This document shows positions 1 through 8,586 of a stretch of DNA of 64,000 nt, in pieces. The notes beneath the pieces were generated by a model that saw nothing but the letters and a program-made list of their open reading frames with translations, had not been told where the DNA came from and searched no databases. The position numbers were made by a program, and so were the translations under genes. How positions within the stretch are numbered: position 1 is the first letter of the stretch; every line of letters starts with the position of its first letter. The DNA is from Bradyrhizobium sp. LLZ17 (GTDB lineage Bacteria > Pseudomonadota > Alphaproteobacteria > Rhizobiales > Xanthobacteraceae): assembly GCF_041200145.1 (NCBI RefSeq), contig NZ_CP165734.1, positions 7,049,001 through 7,113,000 on the forward strand, in the 5' to 3' direction.

Positions 1-174
1 CACGTCGTCACAACCATCGCGCAAGGCGAGGCAGGAACGCCGATCCGCGTCGTGTCTGTTCTTGCGCCGGGCCAGCGTGTGGTTCTTTCGACAGCGGATC
101 GGGCGAGCAGGCTGGAAATCAGCCGGCAAGGCGACAGCGTCCTCGTCCGCAAGGCTAACGCAGCCGTGGACTGA
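1..174 (+). CDS. small secreted protein, C-terminal 57 residues
   Basis: The window opens inside this gene; only the last 57 codons and the stop are present. The fragment aligns almost residue for residue with the C-terminal half of the 108-aa exported protein at 14458-14784; both share VSVLAPGQRVV and end in GDSVLVR(K/R)ANAA. By that comparison the missing N-terminus probably carries a signal peptide. It is followed after 44 bp by an SRPBCC-like gene, the same order as in the second copy. Function unknown. Confidence 0.75.
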   Translation, partial: HVVTTIAQGEAGTPIRVVSVLAPGQRVVLSTADRASRLEISRQGDSVLVRKANAAVD

Positions 175-218
175 GTCTTGGCCTCACATAATGTAGCTAC
201 GGAATAAGGAAGCCAAGC

Positions 219-665
219 ATGTCGACGATCCGACTCCATCGAACGACCACTTTGACACCCGAACAGTATATCGCCGGGCTCACCGACTTCGGGCCCGGCC
301 GCGCGAAGCTCTTCGGCAATAGCGCCGACGAGTACCTCAAGGTGCATCACAAGGGACGTTCGCACGCCGACGTCACAGAAGGCTCATCCGGCATCTGGGA
401 ACGCCTGACCTACGACTGGTCCGATCCCCACCGCGTTGTACTCACGACCACCGATTCCAACGTATGGGGAGGCGCGTCAGGGCACACATACAGTTTCACG
501 CGCCGTCCAGACGGCACGACCGACATTGACGCCGCTGTCGTACGCGAGGGCAAGGATTTCAAGGGATGGATCCTCGGTCTGGTGCTCAAGACCATCGGCA
601 AGCGCGTTTTGAAAAGAGCGTTTGAAAAGTCCGTCGACGCCATTGAGATCGGAACGCCTCTTTGA
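219..665 (+). CDS. SRPBCC-like (START/polyketide-cyclase fold) protein, copy 1
   Basis: 148 aa, no signal peptide or membrane segment. The pattern of beta strands followed by a long C-terminal helix, with the central motif TTTDSNVWGGASGHTY, suggests a small ligand-binding SRPBCC protein; this is a fold-level inference and no ligand can be named. ATG preceded by an AGGAA-type ribosome site. A close paralogue lies at 14837-15319, again directly after the small secreted protein. It converges on the LysR gene 724-1623. Confidence 0.7.
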   Translation: MSTIRLHRTTTLTPEQYIAGLTDFGPGRAKLFGNSADEYLKVHHKGRSHADVTEGSSGIWERLTYDWSDPHRVVLTTTDSNVWGGASGHTYSFTRRPDGTTDIDAAVVREGKDFKGWILGLVLKTIGKRVLKRAFEKSVDAIEIGTPL

Positions 666-723
666 AGAATCGCGAGGTTGTTGTCGGGCTGCGGCCAACC
701 AAAGCTCCCTAGCGACCCCGCCG

Positions 724-1623
724 TTAACTGGCGAGCACTCGTTTCAACCGCGGCGCCGCGAAATCCAGGAAAGCGCGTATTTTGATCGGCAGGAATCGGT
801 TGGCGGCGTATACAAGAGACACCGGCAGCGGTACCGGCTGGAAATCATCGAGCACGGTCGTCAAAGGTCCACCCTCGTTTAGGGGTTCCTGAAGCTGGTA
901 GGAAAGAGCGGCCGCAATTCCGATCCGGGCACGAGCTGCGGCGAAGGCGGCCTCAGCATTTCCGACGACGAGCCGCGTCTGTACCGGGACTGCAGTCGTC
1001 GCCTTGTCTTTGACGAAGGTCCAGACATCGCCTGACGCAAAGCCGGCATAGGTTATGCAATCATGCCCTGCCAATTCTTCCGGCGTACGCGGCGTTCCGC
1101 GAACCGAAAGATAGGCGGGACTGGCGCAGGCCAGGCGACGCACTTCGCCGACCCGTATCGCCATCAGGCCGCTATCCGGCAGCGCGCCAATGCGCACCCC
1201 AACATCGATTTGCTCCTGAACCAGACTCAGCACGCGATCTGTGGGGATCATTCTGACCTTGATATCCGGATACGCCTTGAGGAAATCGGCCATGATCGGA
1301 ATGAGGATGGTTCGCCCAAGACCGAGCGGCGTTGTCACAGATAGCTCGCCTGTCGGCGCGATATATTCACCCGACGCCGAACGCTCCGCTTCGATCACGT
1401 CCGCAAGAATGCGCTTGCATGCGGCCAGGTAGGAGCTGCCCGCATCGGTGAGCACCAGTTGGCGGCTCGACCGACTGAACAGCTTGGTCCGCAAATGTGA
1501 CTCAAGCTCGGAGACCTTACGGCTGACCGTTGCGAGCGGCGTCTTCAATCGACGCGCCGCAGCCGACAGGCTGCCGGCCTCGACCACGGCGAGGAAGGTC
1601 GACATCGCTTCCAACCGATCCAT
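724..1623 (-). CDS. LysR-family transcriptional regulator, copy 1
   Basis: 299 aa from the ATG at 1623. The frame is open further upstream, but homology with the paralogue at 13064-13960 begins exactly at MDRLEAMSTFLAVVE. N-terminal winged HTH (about 1-60, SLSAAARRLKTPLATVSRKV) and a LysR substrate-binding domain (about 90-295). This subgroup usually controls neighbouring oxidoreductase or efflux genes. The start is preceded within 26 bp by a perfect CTTCC-N7-GGAAG palindrome (1633-1649) and a half-site near 1674-1690; the other LysR gene has the same arrangement, so autoregulation is likely. Divergent from the SDR/epoxide hydrolase genes. Confidence 0.92.
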   Translation of the reverse strand: MDRLEAMSTFLAVVEAGSLSAAARRLKTPLATVSRKVSELESHLRTKLFSRSSRQLVLTDAGSSYLAACKRILADVIEAERSASGEYIAPTGELSVTTPLGLGRTILIPIMADFLKAYPDIKVRMIPTDRVLSLVQEQIDVGVRIGALPDSGLMAIRVGEVRRLACASPAYLSVRGTPRTPEELAGHDCITYAGFASGDVWTFVKDKATTAVPVQTRLVVGNAEAAFAAARARIGIAAALSYQLQEPLNEGGPLTTVLDDFQPVPLPVSLVYAANRFLPIKIRAFLDFAAPRLKRVLAS

Positions 1624-1632
1624 TCGAATCCT

Positions 1633-1649
1633 CTTCCAAAATCCGGAAG
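1633..1649. promoter_or_regulatory. putative LysR operator CTTCC-N7-GGAAG (site 1)
   Basis: CTTCC at 1633-1637 and GGAAG at 1645-1649 form a dyad with a T-N11-A core typical of LysR boxes. It lies just upstream of the LysR start at 1623. A second half-site, CTTCCGAAATTT on the minus strand, lies at 1674-1690. Four matching sites occur at 2046, 13037, 14110 and 17135. Confidence 0.6.
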
Positions 1650-2045
1650 GACAGCTCTCGACTTTGCCACGCCGCCGCAAATTTCGGAAGATACAGGGTG
1701 CTAGATACCTCGTTGAATTGGTCTGCCAAGGGCGCGGACGGCCGTTACGGGCGACGGGAGGCCGAAAGGCGACCTCTTTGATCCCGCGGATTTCGCTTGC
1801 CACACCGCCAGCCGTCGCGGTCACCTCAAGACGGTTTCTGTGGCTCTTGCGTTCACCCTCAAATCGCGCCACCGGAATCCGCTTCGCTGCGGGACGTGGC
1901 AATGACCGGCGTCGTCAGCACGATTGCGCGGCTCGGGCGACTGAAGAGCTTCATCTGTAGCGGTGCTTCCAGTTGGACATATTTCGGCTCGCAATTGCGA
2001 GTGTGTCTGCGCGGTGGCGGCAGGCTGCCATACGGTTCCTGTCTG
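1650..2045. other. intergenic region between divergent LysR and SDR genes
   Basis: Apart from the operator-like dyads at either end, no gene with a plausible start and family resemblance was seen here. Open frames exist on both strands but have no ribosome site or recognisable product. Confidence 0.5.
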
Positions 2046-2062
2046 CTTCCGTTTTTTGGAAG
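2046..2062. promoter_or_regulatory. putative LysR operator CTTCC-N7-GGAAG (site 2)
   Basis: A perfect dyad, CTTCC at 2046-2050 and GGAAG at 2058-2062 with a T-rich 7-bp spacer. It sits 94 bp upstream of the SDR start at 2156 and is a natural control point for the SDR-epoxide hydrolase-VOC gene string. Confidence 0.6.
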
Positions 2063-2155
2063 GATGCATCTCGGCTTTGTCTAATACCGAATAACTGAGC
2101 AGAGTTTATCTCCAGTCTCGACAACGTAGTCGCTTGGTGCGCACGGGAGACGGAC

Positions 2156-2977
2156 ATGAACACGACTGAAACAAAGGGCATTGCGCTCATTACCGGCGCA
2201 TCGAGCGGTATCGGAGCGGTCTACGCTGACCGGCTGGCAAAGCGCGGCCACGATCTCATTCTGGTTGCTCGCAACGTGGATCGGCTTGCATCGTTGGCGC
2301 GTCGTCTCACGAGCGACACCGGCCGGAACGTGGAGACGGTCCAAGCCGATCTCACCTCTCCGGCAGACCTGCGACGCGTCGAGGACATCTTGCGGACCAA
2401 CACCGGAATTTCCCTGCTGGTCAATAACGCCGGCTTTGGCGCCACCAAGCCGCTTCTTGCCTCCGATGTCGACCAAATGGAGGAGATGATCCGACTTAAT
2501 GTTAACGCACCGACCCGCCTGACCTATGCCGTGGTCCCTGGATTCGTCAGCCGCGGCCGCGGCACGATCATCAACATTTCGTCGATCGTTGCGATCGCGC
2601 CGGAGCGATTGAACGGCGTCTACGGCGGCACCAAGGCATTCGTGTTGGCGCTCAATCATTCTCTCGTCCACGAACTCGCTGACAAGGGCATCCGCGCTCA
2701 AGCGGTCCTTCCCGGCGCCACAGCGACCGAATTTTGGGACATTGCCGGCAAGCCGGTTCACCAACTGCCCGCGGAGATCGTGATGTCGGCTGACGACATG
2801 GTCGACGCCGCATTGGCAGGCCTCGATCTCGGCGAGACCGTGACAATTCCTTCGCTGCCCGACCAGGCGGAATGGGATCGCTATGAGATGGCTCGCCGCA
2901 CCATGAACGGCAAGCTTTCGAGTGCAATCCCGGCGCCTCGGTACGACGTGCGCCAACACAGCGGCCTGAGCATGTAA
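2156..2977 (+). CDS. short-chain dehydrogenase/reductase (SDR)
   Basis: 273 aa classical SDR: cofactor motif TGASSGIG (about 12-19), NNAG (about 90), catalytic Ser in NISSI and YGGTK (YxxxK, about 156-160). Predicted cytosolic NAD(P)-dependent oxidoreductase of unknown substrate. The sequence most resembles general SDRs of the DltE/YdfG type. First gene of a probable unit with the epoxide hydrolase (3033) and VOC protein (4395); the CTTCC-N7-GGAAG dyad upstream suggests LysR control. Confidence 0.9.
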   Translation: MNTTETKGIALITGASSGIGAVYADRLAKRGHDLILVARNVDRLASLARRLTSDTGRNVETVQADLTSPADLRRVEDILRTNTGISLLVNNAGFGATKPLLASDVDQMEEMIRLNVNAPTRLTYAVVPGFVSRGRGTIINISSIVAIAPERLNGVYGGTKAFVLALNHSLVHELADKGIRAQAVLPGATATEFWDIAGKPVHQLPAEIVMSADDMVDAALAGLDLGETVTIPSLPDQAEWDRYEMARRTMNGKLSSAIPAPRYDVRQHSGLSM

Positions 2978-3032
2978 CGGCACTTGCCGCGTAGTCGTAC
3001 CAAATGCTGCAATTGAAATCAGGGAGAGCGTC

Positions 3033-4358
3033 ATGAAGACCAACATCATTACCGAGGTTATCGATCAAGATCGACGCAAATTTCTGGGTGCGGCTGCCAT
3101 GGGTATCGCGGTAGCCGGTGCCGCAAGCCTGCTTCCGTCGCCTTTGGCGGCTGCGCCCGCCAACGCTATCCGTCCCTTCCACGTCAATGTGCCGGAAGAG
3201 CAACTCTCCGATCTCCGCCGACGCGTCCTGGCGACGCGATGGCCGGATCGGGAGACGGTTGGTGATGCATCGCAAGGCGTTCAGCTTGTAACGACAGAAA
3301 AGCTCGCGCGCTATTGGTCCACGGAATACGACTGGCGCAAGGTGGAGGCGCGGCTCAACGCCCTGCCGCAATTCATCACCGAGATCGACGGCCTTGATAT
3401 CCATTTCATACATGTTCGATCCAAGCATGAAGACGCGCTGCCGCTCATCGTCACGCATGGTTGGCCCGGCTCGATGATCGAGCAGTTGAAGATCATCGAA
3501 CCACTGATCAATCCCACCGCTCACGGCGGTAGCGCCGCCGACGCCTTCCACGTCGTGATTCCGTCCTTGCCCGGCCATGGCTTCTCGGGCAAGCCGAAGG
3601 CGCCCGGCTGGACTCCCGTCACCATTGCCCGCGCTTGGGCGACGCTGATGCAGCGCCTCGGTTACGCGAAGTATGTCGCACAGGGCGGCGACTGGGGGAA
3701 CGCTGTTTCGGAGGTGATGGCCCTGCAGCGGCCAGCAGGACTGCTTGGCATCCACACCAACATGGCAGCGACGGTTCCGCCTAACATCTCAAAGGCGCTT
3801 GCGTTCCACGAGACGCCGCCCGCCGATCTCACCACGGAGGAACGCAAGGCGTGGGACCAACTGGCCGATTTCTACGGAAAGGGGCTTGCATACGCCCTGG
3901 AGATGTCAAACCGCCCGCAAACCCTGTACGGCATCGCGGATTCGCCGGTTGGGCTCGCCGCGTGGATGATCGATCACGACATCCGCAGCTACAAGCTTAT
4001 CGCGCGGGTTTTCGACGGAGCAACTGAGGGCCTGACGCGTGATGACATCCTCGACAACGTCACGCTTTACTGGCTGACGAACACTGCGGTCTCTTCTGCA
4101 CGCCTCTATTGGGACACCACGCAGATCTCGACCGGGGGAGGCTTCTTTGATGTTCGGGGCGTCAGGATTCCGGTTGCGGTAAGCGCTTTTCCCGATGAGA
4201 TTTACCAAGCTCCGCGGAGCTGGGCAGAGCGGGCTTACCCTAACCTGATCCACTACAACAAGCTTGAAAAGGGTGGCCACTTTGCGGCTTGGGAGCAACC
4301 GCAAATCTTCTCGGCTGAGCTGCGGACTGCATTCAGGTCCCTGCGGGAAACCCAATAA
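3033..4358 (+). CDS. epoxide hydrolase with Tat signal
   Basis: 441 aa. The N-terminus has DRRKFLGAAAMG followed by a hydrophobic stretch ending in an Ala-rich cleavage region, so export by the Tat pathway is predicted. Then comes the epoxide-hydrolase N-terminal domain (from about 46) and an alpha/beta-hydrolase fold: oxyanion motif HGWPGS (about 142), nucleophile Asp in GGDWGN (about 217), and catalytic His in GGHFAAWE (about 414). Homologues open epoxides to diols by an alkyl-enzyme ester. The Tat signal on this normally cytosolic fold is notable. Spaced 55 bp after the SDR and probably cotranscribed. Confidence 0.92.
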   Translation: MKTNIITEVIDQDRRKFLGAAAMGIAVAGAASLLPSPLAAAPANAIRPFHVNVPEEQLSDLRRRVLATRWPDRETVGDASQGVQLVTTEKLARYWSTEYDWRKVEARLNALPQFITEIDGLDIHFIHVRSKHEDALPLIVTHGWPGSMIEQLKIIEPLINPTAHGGSAADAFHVVIPSLPGHGFSGKPKAPGWTPVTIARAWATLMQRLGYAKYVAQGGDWGNAVSEVMALQRPAGLLGIHTNMAATVPPNISKALAFHETPPADLTTEERKAWDQLADFYGKGLAYALEMSNRPQTLYGIADSPVGLAAWMIDHDIRSYKLIARVFDGATEGLTRDDILDNVTLYWLTNTAVSSARLYWDTTQISTGGGFFDVRGVRIPVAVSAFPDEIYQAPRSWAERAYPNLIHYNKLEKGGHFAAWEQPQIFSAELRTAFRSLRETQ

Positions 4359-4394
4359 ATAGGCCGTCCTAACCGAACAGCATAGGAGTTGCAC

Positions 4395-5051
4395 ATGAGC
4401 GTGAGTCAGGAGCAGAGCGGATCTGCGATCAAGCCTCCCCGAGCAGCTAAAATCCATTTGAAGCTCGAGGCTGTCGTTCTCCCGGTCTCGGACGTCGATC
4501 GCGCAAAATCCTTCTATGGCAAGCTGGGCTGGCGGCTGGACGCAGACTTTGTCGCTGGCGAGTCGTTCCGCGTGGTACAGTTCACGCCTCCAGGCTCACC
4601 GGCCTCAATCCATTTCGGCAAGGGATTGACGTCGGCCGCTCCCGGAGCAGCCCAGAACCTTTATCTGGTCGTCTCGGACATCGAGGCTGCACGCGCCGAA
4701 CTGGTCGAACGCGGTGCCAAGGTAGGCGACGTGTTCCACCGCGCCGGTCCAGGACAGCCACCCATCAATGGACGAGATCCCGCGGGGCGCAGTTACGTCT
4801 CGTTCGCCTCATTCAGTGATCCAGACGGAAACACCTGGCTGCTCCAGGAGATCACCACGCGATTGGCTGGACGCGTTGACGCGGAAGAAACAGTGTTCTC
4901 CTCGCCGGCCGAACTTGCGGGTGCGCTTCGTCGCGCTGCGGCCGCGCACGGTGAGCACGAGAAAAGGATCGGTGCTCCGGATGCAAACTGGCCGGACTGG
5001 TACGCCGACTACATGGCGGCCGAATTGTCTGGCCGTGAGCTGCCGACATAG
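4395..5051 (+). CDS. VOC/glyoxalase-superfamily protein
   Basis: 218 aa from the ATG at 4395, chosen because AGGAG lies 7 bp upstream. Residues about 20-155 form a VOC domain (VLPVSDVDRAKSFYGKLGW, later FSDPDGNTWLLQE with the usual metal-ligand Glu). The C-terminal 60 residues form an extra helical tail containing PDWYADYMAAE, common in actinobacterial and rhizobial VOC proteins. Substrate unknown. Last gene of the SDR-epoxide hydrolase group. Confidence 0.85.
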   Translation: MSVSQEQSGSAIKPPRAAKIHLKLEAVVLPVSDVDRAKSFYGKLGWRLDADFVAGESFRVVQFTPPGSPASIHFGKGLTSAAPGAAQNLYLVVSDIEAARAELVERGAKVGDVFHRAGPGQPPINGRDPAGRSYVSFASFSDPDGNTWLLQEITTRLAGRVDAEETVFSSPAELAGALRRAAAAHGEHEKRIGAPDANWPDWYADYMAAELSGRELPT

Positions 5052-5300
5052 GCTGCGTCGCAGTCTTCCTGACCTGGGCGGCACTCGCCCGGCCTAGGGA
5101 ATCTTGTTTTATTCAGGAAACCGAGGAAACGCGGGCGTGCGGCAGTGCCCTGCCTTGCTGTTGCAGGCAGCGAAGCAACGTACGACGTGCCTGCGAGCCG
5201 TTCCCGGCCACGTTTGGCTTGACCGGCCGTTTCACGATCGACTGATCGTTATCAGCCGGGTTGGTCCGGGAGCGGCCAGGCCGCGCCCGGAATGCATGTG

Positions 5301-6899
5301 TTAGAACGCGAACTGGGTGCGCATCGCGACTGCATTAAATTTCGAGCCGACGTCCGCCGTCGAGACCGGCGATGCCTGCTTCGATACGTTGCCATGTAGG
5401 TAGTCGAGCATGAAGCGGACATTGCCGTTGACATACCAGTTCAGGGCGAGCGTGTAGACCGTCTGCCGACCGCCTGCGATACCGTTGGCGCTCGCGAGCT
5501 GATCGTTGAGGTCGATGGTCGAGAAGCGCCCCGCGACCTCCCACGCGCCCAAGCCGCCGCCCTCAAGCGAGAACGGATGGGCCGGCTTGACGCCGCCATA
5601 GGAGGCCGACGCCGGATTGTAGGCATGGCTCTCGCCGGTCAGAACGTAACCCGCTTGCGCATACCCGCCCTGGAACTTCAAGCTCGGCGCACCGAAGGGC
5701 GGCAAACCTGTGTTAGCGGTGCGATCGACGTTGTACCAGAAATACTCGCCCTGAAGGATCAGCGGTCCATACGTCGCGGCGGCTTCAATGCTGTAGACCT
5801 GTGCGCCCGAAACGTTGGCAATCGCGCCTGTCGAAACCAGCGTCGTCGGGTCGAGACGCAACTCCGGTCGATCGCTGAGCGTAACGGTCTGCGTGTTGGC
5901 AATGAGATTGCGCGGGGGTTGAATCAGCCATTGCGCATCGGCACCGAGATGGACCGAATAGTCCTTGCCGTTAATGGGATTGCCCGCAATGCGCGCCACG
6001 GCGCCGTATTGCTCGGTCGTGCCCGCCGGTGCAACGCTCGAGGCGGAATGGATCGCGCCGGTCGCCGGTCCTGTGACGTAGCCGCCAACCCAGAGCTGGT
6101 CATTGTACCAGCGTGTTCCGACCGCGGAGCGGAAGTCGCCGGCGGCAATGTTGGTGGCGATGACGCCGGACGAGGCGCGCTCCATGAACAGGATATCGTT
6201 CGAGCTGGTGGCCTCGTCCAAGGTGTAGGGCAGGTCCATGATGCCGGCCTCGATCGCCATCCGACCGCCGAACGGCTTCAGCCCGGTGTAGCTGAGGAAC
6301 GCGTTTTCCACGCCGGATACGCCGCCGCCTGGCAGGGATCCTGGCGCGGCGCCGCCGAATCCGTCGGAGGTGCCGCCGAAGTCGTAGACCAGGGCGAAAT
6401 TCCAGTCGTTGAAGAACTTGCCGGCAAGGCCAATGCGTGCGCGCCGGAGATTTTCGCCGCTATCGAGTCTCTGCGGCAAGGTCGCCGCCGTGTTGGGCCT
6501 ATAGTCGTAGCCGCCGACATCCCAATGCACGCGCCCGGTGATGGCGACGCAGTTCGCCTCGTCGGCGGTGCAGATCGTCGGCCGGTTGTTCGGCATCGTC
6601 ACCACGACCGCCGCTGCCGCCGCCGGACCTTTGACCGGGATGGCGGCACTGGCGTTTGCGACCGCGGCCTTTGCCTCGGACCGTGCCTCGAGCTTCGCCT
6701 CCGCCTTCGCGCTTGCCGCAGCCACTGTGTTTGCCGCGGTCTGCTTCTGGAGCTTGTCGAGCTTCTGCTCCAGGAGCCTCAATTGCTGCTTTAACAGCGC
6801 AATTTCCTGATCACTGCTTGCCGACTGTGCATGAGCTTGCGATGCCGCGAGCGCACCGGCGAGGCCCAGCGCTGCGGTTGCGAATGTTTTCCTGAGCAC
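5301..6899 (-). CDS. OprO/OprP-like outer-membrane porin
   Basis: 532 aa beginning at GTG 6899 after an AGGGGGA ribosome site. Signal peptide (about 1-25, ending AHA-Q), then a coiled-coil segment (EIALLKQQLRLLEQKLDKL) and an Ala/Lys-rich linker, then a beta-barrel domain of the phosphate-selective porin family starting near AITGRVHWDVGGYDY. The last residues QFAF end in Phe, as expected for Bam recognition. Likely forms an anion or small-solute channel; the actual solute cannot be read from sequence. Monocistronic in appearance. Confidence 0.88.
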   Translation of the reverse strand: MLRKTFATAALGLAGALAASQAHAQSASSDQEIALLKQQLRLLEQKLDKLQKQTAANTVAAASAKAEAKLEARSEAKAAVANASAAIPVKGPAAAAAVVVTMPNNRPTICTADEANCVAITGRVHWDVGGYDYRPNTAATLPQRLDSGENLRRARIGLAGKFFNDWNFALVYDFGGTSDGFGGAAPGSLPGGGVSGVENAFLSYTGLKPFGGRMAIEAGIMDLPYTLDEATSSNDILFMERASSGVIATNIAAGDFRSAVGTRWYNDQLWVGGYVTGPATGAIHSASSVAPAGTTEQYGAVARIAGNPINGKDYSVHLGADAQWLIQPPRNLIANTQTVTLSDRPELRLDPTTLVSTGAIANVSGAQVYSIEAAATYGPLILQGEYFWYNVDRTANTGLPPFGAPSLKFQGGYAQAGYVLTGESHAYNPASASYGGVKPAHPFSLEGGGLGAWEVAGRFSTIDLNDQLASANGIAGGRQTVYTLALNWYVNGNVRFMLDYLHGNVSKQASPVSTADVGSKFNAVAMRTQFAF

Positions 6900-7285
6900 G
6901 TCACATCCCCCTGTTTTGATGAAGTTTCCCTATGGCCCTGGAAGCCTTGCAAGGGCGATTGAGTTTGGCATTGCTGCTGCAGGTTCCAGTTGATGCATTT
7001 GTGCAACGTTCATTCGGTCTTAAGGCTCGTCCGAGAGCGTAGCCATGCGGCCGGCGCGAGACAGACTCGCCGCGGGGCCGACGGGAACACGATCGATCAC
7101 CACCAACGTAAACGACCGGCTCCTCCCAGGAGTCGGCCTCGCGAACAATCCGTTTCGCCCGATGGACAGCAGTCACTCTTCAGATAATGCGCGGCTTGAC
7201 TCAGCGGATCTAGAGGCCAAAGCTGTCGCATCCCGTCGATGGTCCGCGGTCGTGACGTTTCGTCCGACTTCACCGACTTGTTCGC
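6900..7285. other. intergenic region upstream of the porin
   Basis: 386 bp. It must hold the porin promoter on the minus strand. An open frame on the plus strand from about 7045 (containing NNPFRPMDSSH) could be the front part of the coding-like stretch at 7286-7431 if a frameshift joins them, but it has no recognisable family. Confidence 0.35.
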
Positions 7286-7431
7286 GTTAATGAGCCGGAA
7301 ACGGCGCGTATCGATCGGCTGGAATACAACAACATCGATCGCGCCGAATTTTACGCCAAAATGCTGGAATCTGTCCCGATCGGGAATCCGGCCTCGCAGT
7401 GGGGCAGCAGACTTGTCACGCAGCAGGCATA
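7286..7431 (+). other. coding-like fragment without a clear start
   Basis: An open frame ending in TAG at 7429-7431 reads like real protein (segments DRLEYNNIDRAEFYAKMLES and VPIGNPASQWG), with codon use like the neighbours. It lacks a start codon with a ribosome site. It may be the 3' remnant of a lost gene or the end of a frameshifted one beginning near 7045. Family not recognised. Confidence 0.35.
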
Positions 7432-7463
7432 GGACTCATCAACCCGCGAAGGAGCCATTTATC

Positions 7464-7865
7464 ATGCATGCAATCCGAAAACTTCGTGAGTCAGGCCACG
7501 CCACCACAGCTGACTACGAAACAATGCTCGCTGAGAATGTTGTTTTTCACAGTCCAGTGTTGATACGGACCATCGAAGGTCGTGCGGCGGTTGCACAGAT
7601 CTTTGCGGCCTCGACCACTCTACGAGAAGGGGCCTATACAGGTGAGTGGAAGCTAGACGACCGCAGAACCTTACTCAGATGGAAGGGGAAGATTCAGGGT
7701 CACGAGCTAGAAAGTTTCGACCTTATCGAGGAAAACGATGAGGGACTCATCGTCGATCGGACAGTTGCGTTTCGTCCAATGCCCGCAGCGAAACTTTTTC
7801 GGGACGCCATGCGGGCTGCTCTCGGAAGCTCTGTTCCAGACGATTTCTGGGAATATTCAAATTAG
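7464..7865 (+). CDS. SnoaL/NTF2-like protein
   Basis: 133 aa from the ATG at 7464, which has GGAG 9 bp upstream; the frame is open upstream but without a better start. The pattern MLAENVVFHSPVL, then GRAAVAQIFAA and a beta-rich C-terminal half is typical of SnoaL-like NTF2-fold proteins. No catalytic role can be assigned. Separated by 98 bp from the next gene on the same strand. Confidence 0.75.
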   Translation: MHAIRKLRESGHATTADYETMLAENVVFHSPVLIRTIEGRAAVAQIFAASTTLREGAYTGEWKLDDRRTLLRWKGKIQGHELESFDLIEENDEGLIVDRTVAFRPMPAAKLFRDAMRAALGSSVPDDFWEYSN

Positions 7866-7963
7866 ATTTCAGCTGCTCGCGCTCATGGCGCGTGGCTTTC
7901 ATGGCCCCGGCGGCTCGCAAGTAGATCGCCACCGGGTCGCCATCGTGAAGACATGAGGTATCC

Positions 7964-8269
7964 ATGGACACGTTGCTCGCTCAGATCCTCGAAGCGCACG
8001 GCGGTCTAGACCGTTGGCGGCAACACAGCAAAGTTGAGGCCACCATCGTCACCGGTGGCGGCCTCTTTCCGCTGAAAGGCCTGATACAGGACCGCAACCC
8101 GCGGCGGATGACTGTGTGGCTGCACGAGGAGCGCTCTTCCATCACACCTTTCGGGGCTCCCGATCAACGCACGATGTTCACACCGGACCGGATCGCAATC
8201 GAGAAGCTCGACGGTACGCTGGTCGGCGAGCGGACGGTAAACCGGCAGTCACACGCAATTGGTGCGTAA
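7964..8269 (+). CDS. conserved hypothetical protein, probably truncated
   Basis: 101 aa beginning MDTLLAQILEAHGGLDRW, then VEATIVTGGGLFPLKGL and FTPDRIAIEKLDGTLVGER. As I recall, relatives of this family are more than twice this length and continue after the (V/T)(V/A)xER segment; here the frame becomes unrelated and stops within about 13 residues. The following 317 bp do not clearly continue it. Probably a 3'-truncated gene. Function unknown. Confidence 0.55.
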   Translation: MDTLLAQILEAHGGLDRWRQHSKVEATIVTGGGLFPLKGLIQDRNPRRMTVWLHEERSSITPFGAPDQRTMFTPDRIAIEKLDGTLVGERTVNRQSHAIGA

Positions 8270-8586
8270 GCGAAATTTGTGGATGCTCCGAGTGCGCGAA
8301 CGCGTCGGCGCCGCCGCCGGGCATGGTTGCGGGTATAAGTCGCCGTGCGTGTGCTTGAAGGTGGCCCCGGTGAGGGCGCTGATTTTGCCGGCCGGTGCAC
8401 CCGGCCGGAACTCAACGGCGTGGTGGCCCGCGCAAAGCGCGTCCCGCATTTGAGCGCAAAGGATGCCAGCACTCAGCGATGCCAACAATGCTACTAGCAT
8501 CGTCCAGAACGAAGTGGTCTGATGAAAAGTCAGACGTACGAGTGACAATCCGGCCACGTACGGCATCAGGGGTGGCTTGCCCGTGG
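8270..8586. other. intergenic region, no convincing gene
   Basis: 317 bp between the truncated gene and the AaeA-like gene. It contains a self-complementary GC-rich stretch near 8386-8410 (GCCGGCCGG-type repeats) that could act as a bidirectional terminator for the converging genes. No gene was supported. Confidence 0.35.

Noticed and set aside
5577..6794. 405-codon plus-strand open frame opposite the porin gene
   Set aside because: It is the antisense shadow of a well-supported porin; no family and no ribosome site.
8249..8500. 83-codon minus-strand frame with a hydrophobic start (MLVALLASLSAGILCAQ)
   Set aside because: No ribosome site, overlaps the end of the plus-strand gene 7964-8269, and the second half is low-complexity; not enough support for a gene.
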